Shown in pieces: positions 5,461 through 6,718 of a stretch of 6,718 bases of DNA. The notes under the pieces are model-generated. The model was not told the DNA's origin. It saw only the letters and a program-made list of their open reading frames with translations, and searched no databases. A program made the translations under genes and the position numbers. Source of the DNA: Acidobacteriota bacterium (GTDB lineage: Bacteria > Acidobacteriota > Blastocatellia > Pyrinomonadales > Pyrinomonadaceae); contig JAIVJP010000103.1 of the NCBI GenBank assembly GCA_020199975.1, positions 1 through 6,718 of the forward strand, read 5' to 3'. How positions within the stretch are numbered: position 1 is the stretch's first letter; each line of letters begins with the position of its first letter.

Positions 5461-6699
5461 TTATTTCAGCACGGCGGCCTGGGGGCTCAGCAGGAGACGG
5501 TGCCAGCGTTGAAAAGTATTGATGGTTTCGTTCGTGTAGACCCTCACGTAAGCGCTTTGGAGGTAGAGCGTTTCCGGGCTGGGCCACTCCACCCGCACAA
5601 TGGGGTTGAATGATGGAGGCGGGCCTTGCGAAGTCCTGGCAGGTTCAGGTTTGTCTTTATTGTCATCGCTCTTCTTCTTGCCACTCGCATTCTTTTCCTC
5701 ATAAGTAATCGAAGCAGCAACTAAGGCGTCGCGTAATGGAATGCGGGCCTGCGTAGGTTTGTTGTTGGCCGCATCATATATCGCTATGTCAGTCTCAAAC
5801 GCCGTCGCCACTTTTGACGAGTCAGGCGACCACACCGGCAAGGTTTCGGTTAGCTGATCGTCGAGCAATCGCTCGTTGCCATCGATTGCGATAAGACGTG
5901 GTCTGCCGGCCGGAAGCCTGAACGATTTCTCGCGCGCTTCCCATTCGTTTTCCTTGCAGGCCAATGCGACGAGCGCATGATTGTCAGGAGCCCACCAATA
6001 ATAGAAGTAGATCAGACCCTCGCGCGCCGTCAGTGGTCGTAGATCGTAGCCATCACGGTTGCAGACATAAATTTGTTCGGTGTTGAATGCGGCCACCGGG
6101 GCAAATGCCGGCGCCACGGATGGCGACGGGAGTGGAAATAAATCCGGCTCCGGGGCCAGCTCGATGGGCGGAGTTGGAGTGGGCGCCGGCTTTACCCTCT
6201 TGTGAGCAATAAAGGTTATGAAGTTGCCATCCGAGGTCCAAGCCACGGTCTCCGGGAAGACGCATGAAAGGGTTGGCGGTATTAAGTTCCGAAGAAACCG
6301 GCCGTCGGTGGCGTAGAGGTCGATGCGAAAGGCTGGGCTCGGTTCGTCTTCCGTGCCGTAAAGGGCAAGTGCTCGCTGTCCGTCAGGAGAAGCGACTGTC
6401 CGCAGCAGCGCGTCATCCGGCCGGCGAACGGTGAAGTCCGCTTGAATCGAACCTAGTTTTTCGTTTGGTTCCAGAGTTTGAAGCTCTGCAGGAATTCCAA
6501 TGTCGGCTTCAAAGCGGTAGGCAAGACGTTGAGCGGGAACATCGCGCAAAACGAGGGGACGCACATCCTGTCTGTCGGTGATTGCCTTGCATCCCGCCAC
6601 GGCGGCAATCAGACTCATTAAGATTGAGAATGTGAGTGATGACGTGGTGTAATTTCTGGGGCTTCCGGGGATTCTTGAGCCTCCCGCCAATAAGAGCAT
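5461..6699 (-). CDS. Probable lipoprotein with TolB/WD40-like beta-propeller repeats
   Basis: No gene name can be given. From ATG 6699 the protein is 412 residues. The N-terminus has arginines at 9 and 15, a hydrophobic segment (about 22-35) and a lipobox VAGC with the lipidated cysteine at 37, so it should be exported and membrane-anchored. Propeller-type blades are suggested by ASPDGQRALALYG (about 103-115), VAWTSDGNFITFIAH, WWAPDNHALVALAC and PVWSPDSSKVATAFETDIAIYD, a spacing like the PD40/TolB repeats. A proline-rich linker interrupts the blades (about 169-205), and a lysine-rich low-complexity stretch (KNASGKKKSDDNKDK) precedes the C-terminal part. Propellers of this type often bind proteins or ligands, but the partner is unknown. 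The frame remains open upstream to the window edge, so the start could lie further out. It is convergent with thrB, 57 bases apart, and unrelated to the threonine pathway. Confidence 0.8.
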   Translation of the reverse strand: MLLLAGGSRIPGSPRNYTTSSLTFSILMSLIAAVAGCKAITDRQDVRPLVLRDVPAQRLAYRFEADIGIPAELQTLEPNEKLGSIQADFTVRRPDDALLRTVASPDGQRALALYGTEDEPSPAFRIDLYATDGRFLRNLIPPTLSCVFPETVAWTSDGNFITFIAHKRVKPAPTPTPPIELAPEPDLFPLPSPSVAPAFAPVAAFNTEQIYVCNRDGYDLRPLTAREGLIYFYYWWAPDNHALVALACKENEWEAREKSFRLPAGRPRLIAIDGNERLLDDQLTETLPVWSPDSSKVATAFETDIAIYDAANNKPTQARIPLRDALVAASITYEEKNASGKKKSDDNKDKPEPARTSQGPPPSFNPIVRVEWPSPETLYLQSAYVRVYTNETINTFQRWHRLLLSPQAAVLK

Positions 6700-6718
6700 C
6701 CCGCCGAAAGGGTGAACC

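Overview
The window carries a chromosomal amino-acid biosynthesis cluster (aspartate and proline families) on the + strand, followed by a convergent lipoprotein gene on the - strand. GC content is moderately high by eye. Protein style, hairpin-rich intergenic repeats and an isolated beta-propeller lipoprotein suggest an environmental bacterium, possibly Acidobacteriota (Blastocatellia-like). That placement is a low-confidence inference. I see no rRNA, tRNA, CRISPR array, phage gene or transposase.

Layout: (1) the 3' end of an aspartate-semialdehyde dehydrogenase gene (asd) enters from the left edge and stops at 328. (2) A 118-base spacer holds three GCGGAT units at exact 10-base spacing. (3) proC (447-1355) encodes pyrroline-5-carboxylate reductase. 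(4) A 285-base gap (1356-1640) contains a roughly 157-base element bounded by two inverted 31-base REP-like units. (5) An aspartokinase with two ACT domains (1641-3104) overlaps thrC by the four bases ATGA. (6) thrC (3101-4334) is broken: a segment of about 65-70 residues is missing near 3758 and the frame changes there. (7) A 148-base spacer (4335-4482) holds a second repeat type with a perfect 8-base-pair hairpin. (8) thrB (4483-5403), homoserine kinase, has a good GHMP core, but its N-terminal 40 residues do not look like the family. (9) On the - strand, 5461-6699 encodes a probable lipoprotein with a TolB/WD40-like propeller.

Functionally, aspartokinase and Asd make aspartate semialdehyde, homoserine dehydrogenase (absent here) makes homoserine, and ThrB and ThrC convert it to threonine. 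ProC makes proline from a separate precursor, so its place inside the cluster is a matter of neighbourhood rather than pathway. The observations most worth checking are the thrC deletion, the suspicious thrB N-terminus, and the REPIN-like element. In that element, base changes between the two arms preserve pairing in the hairpins.
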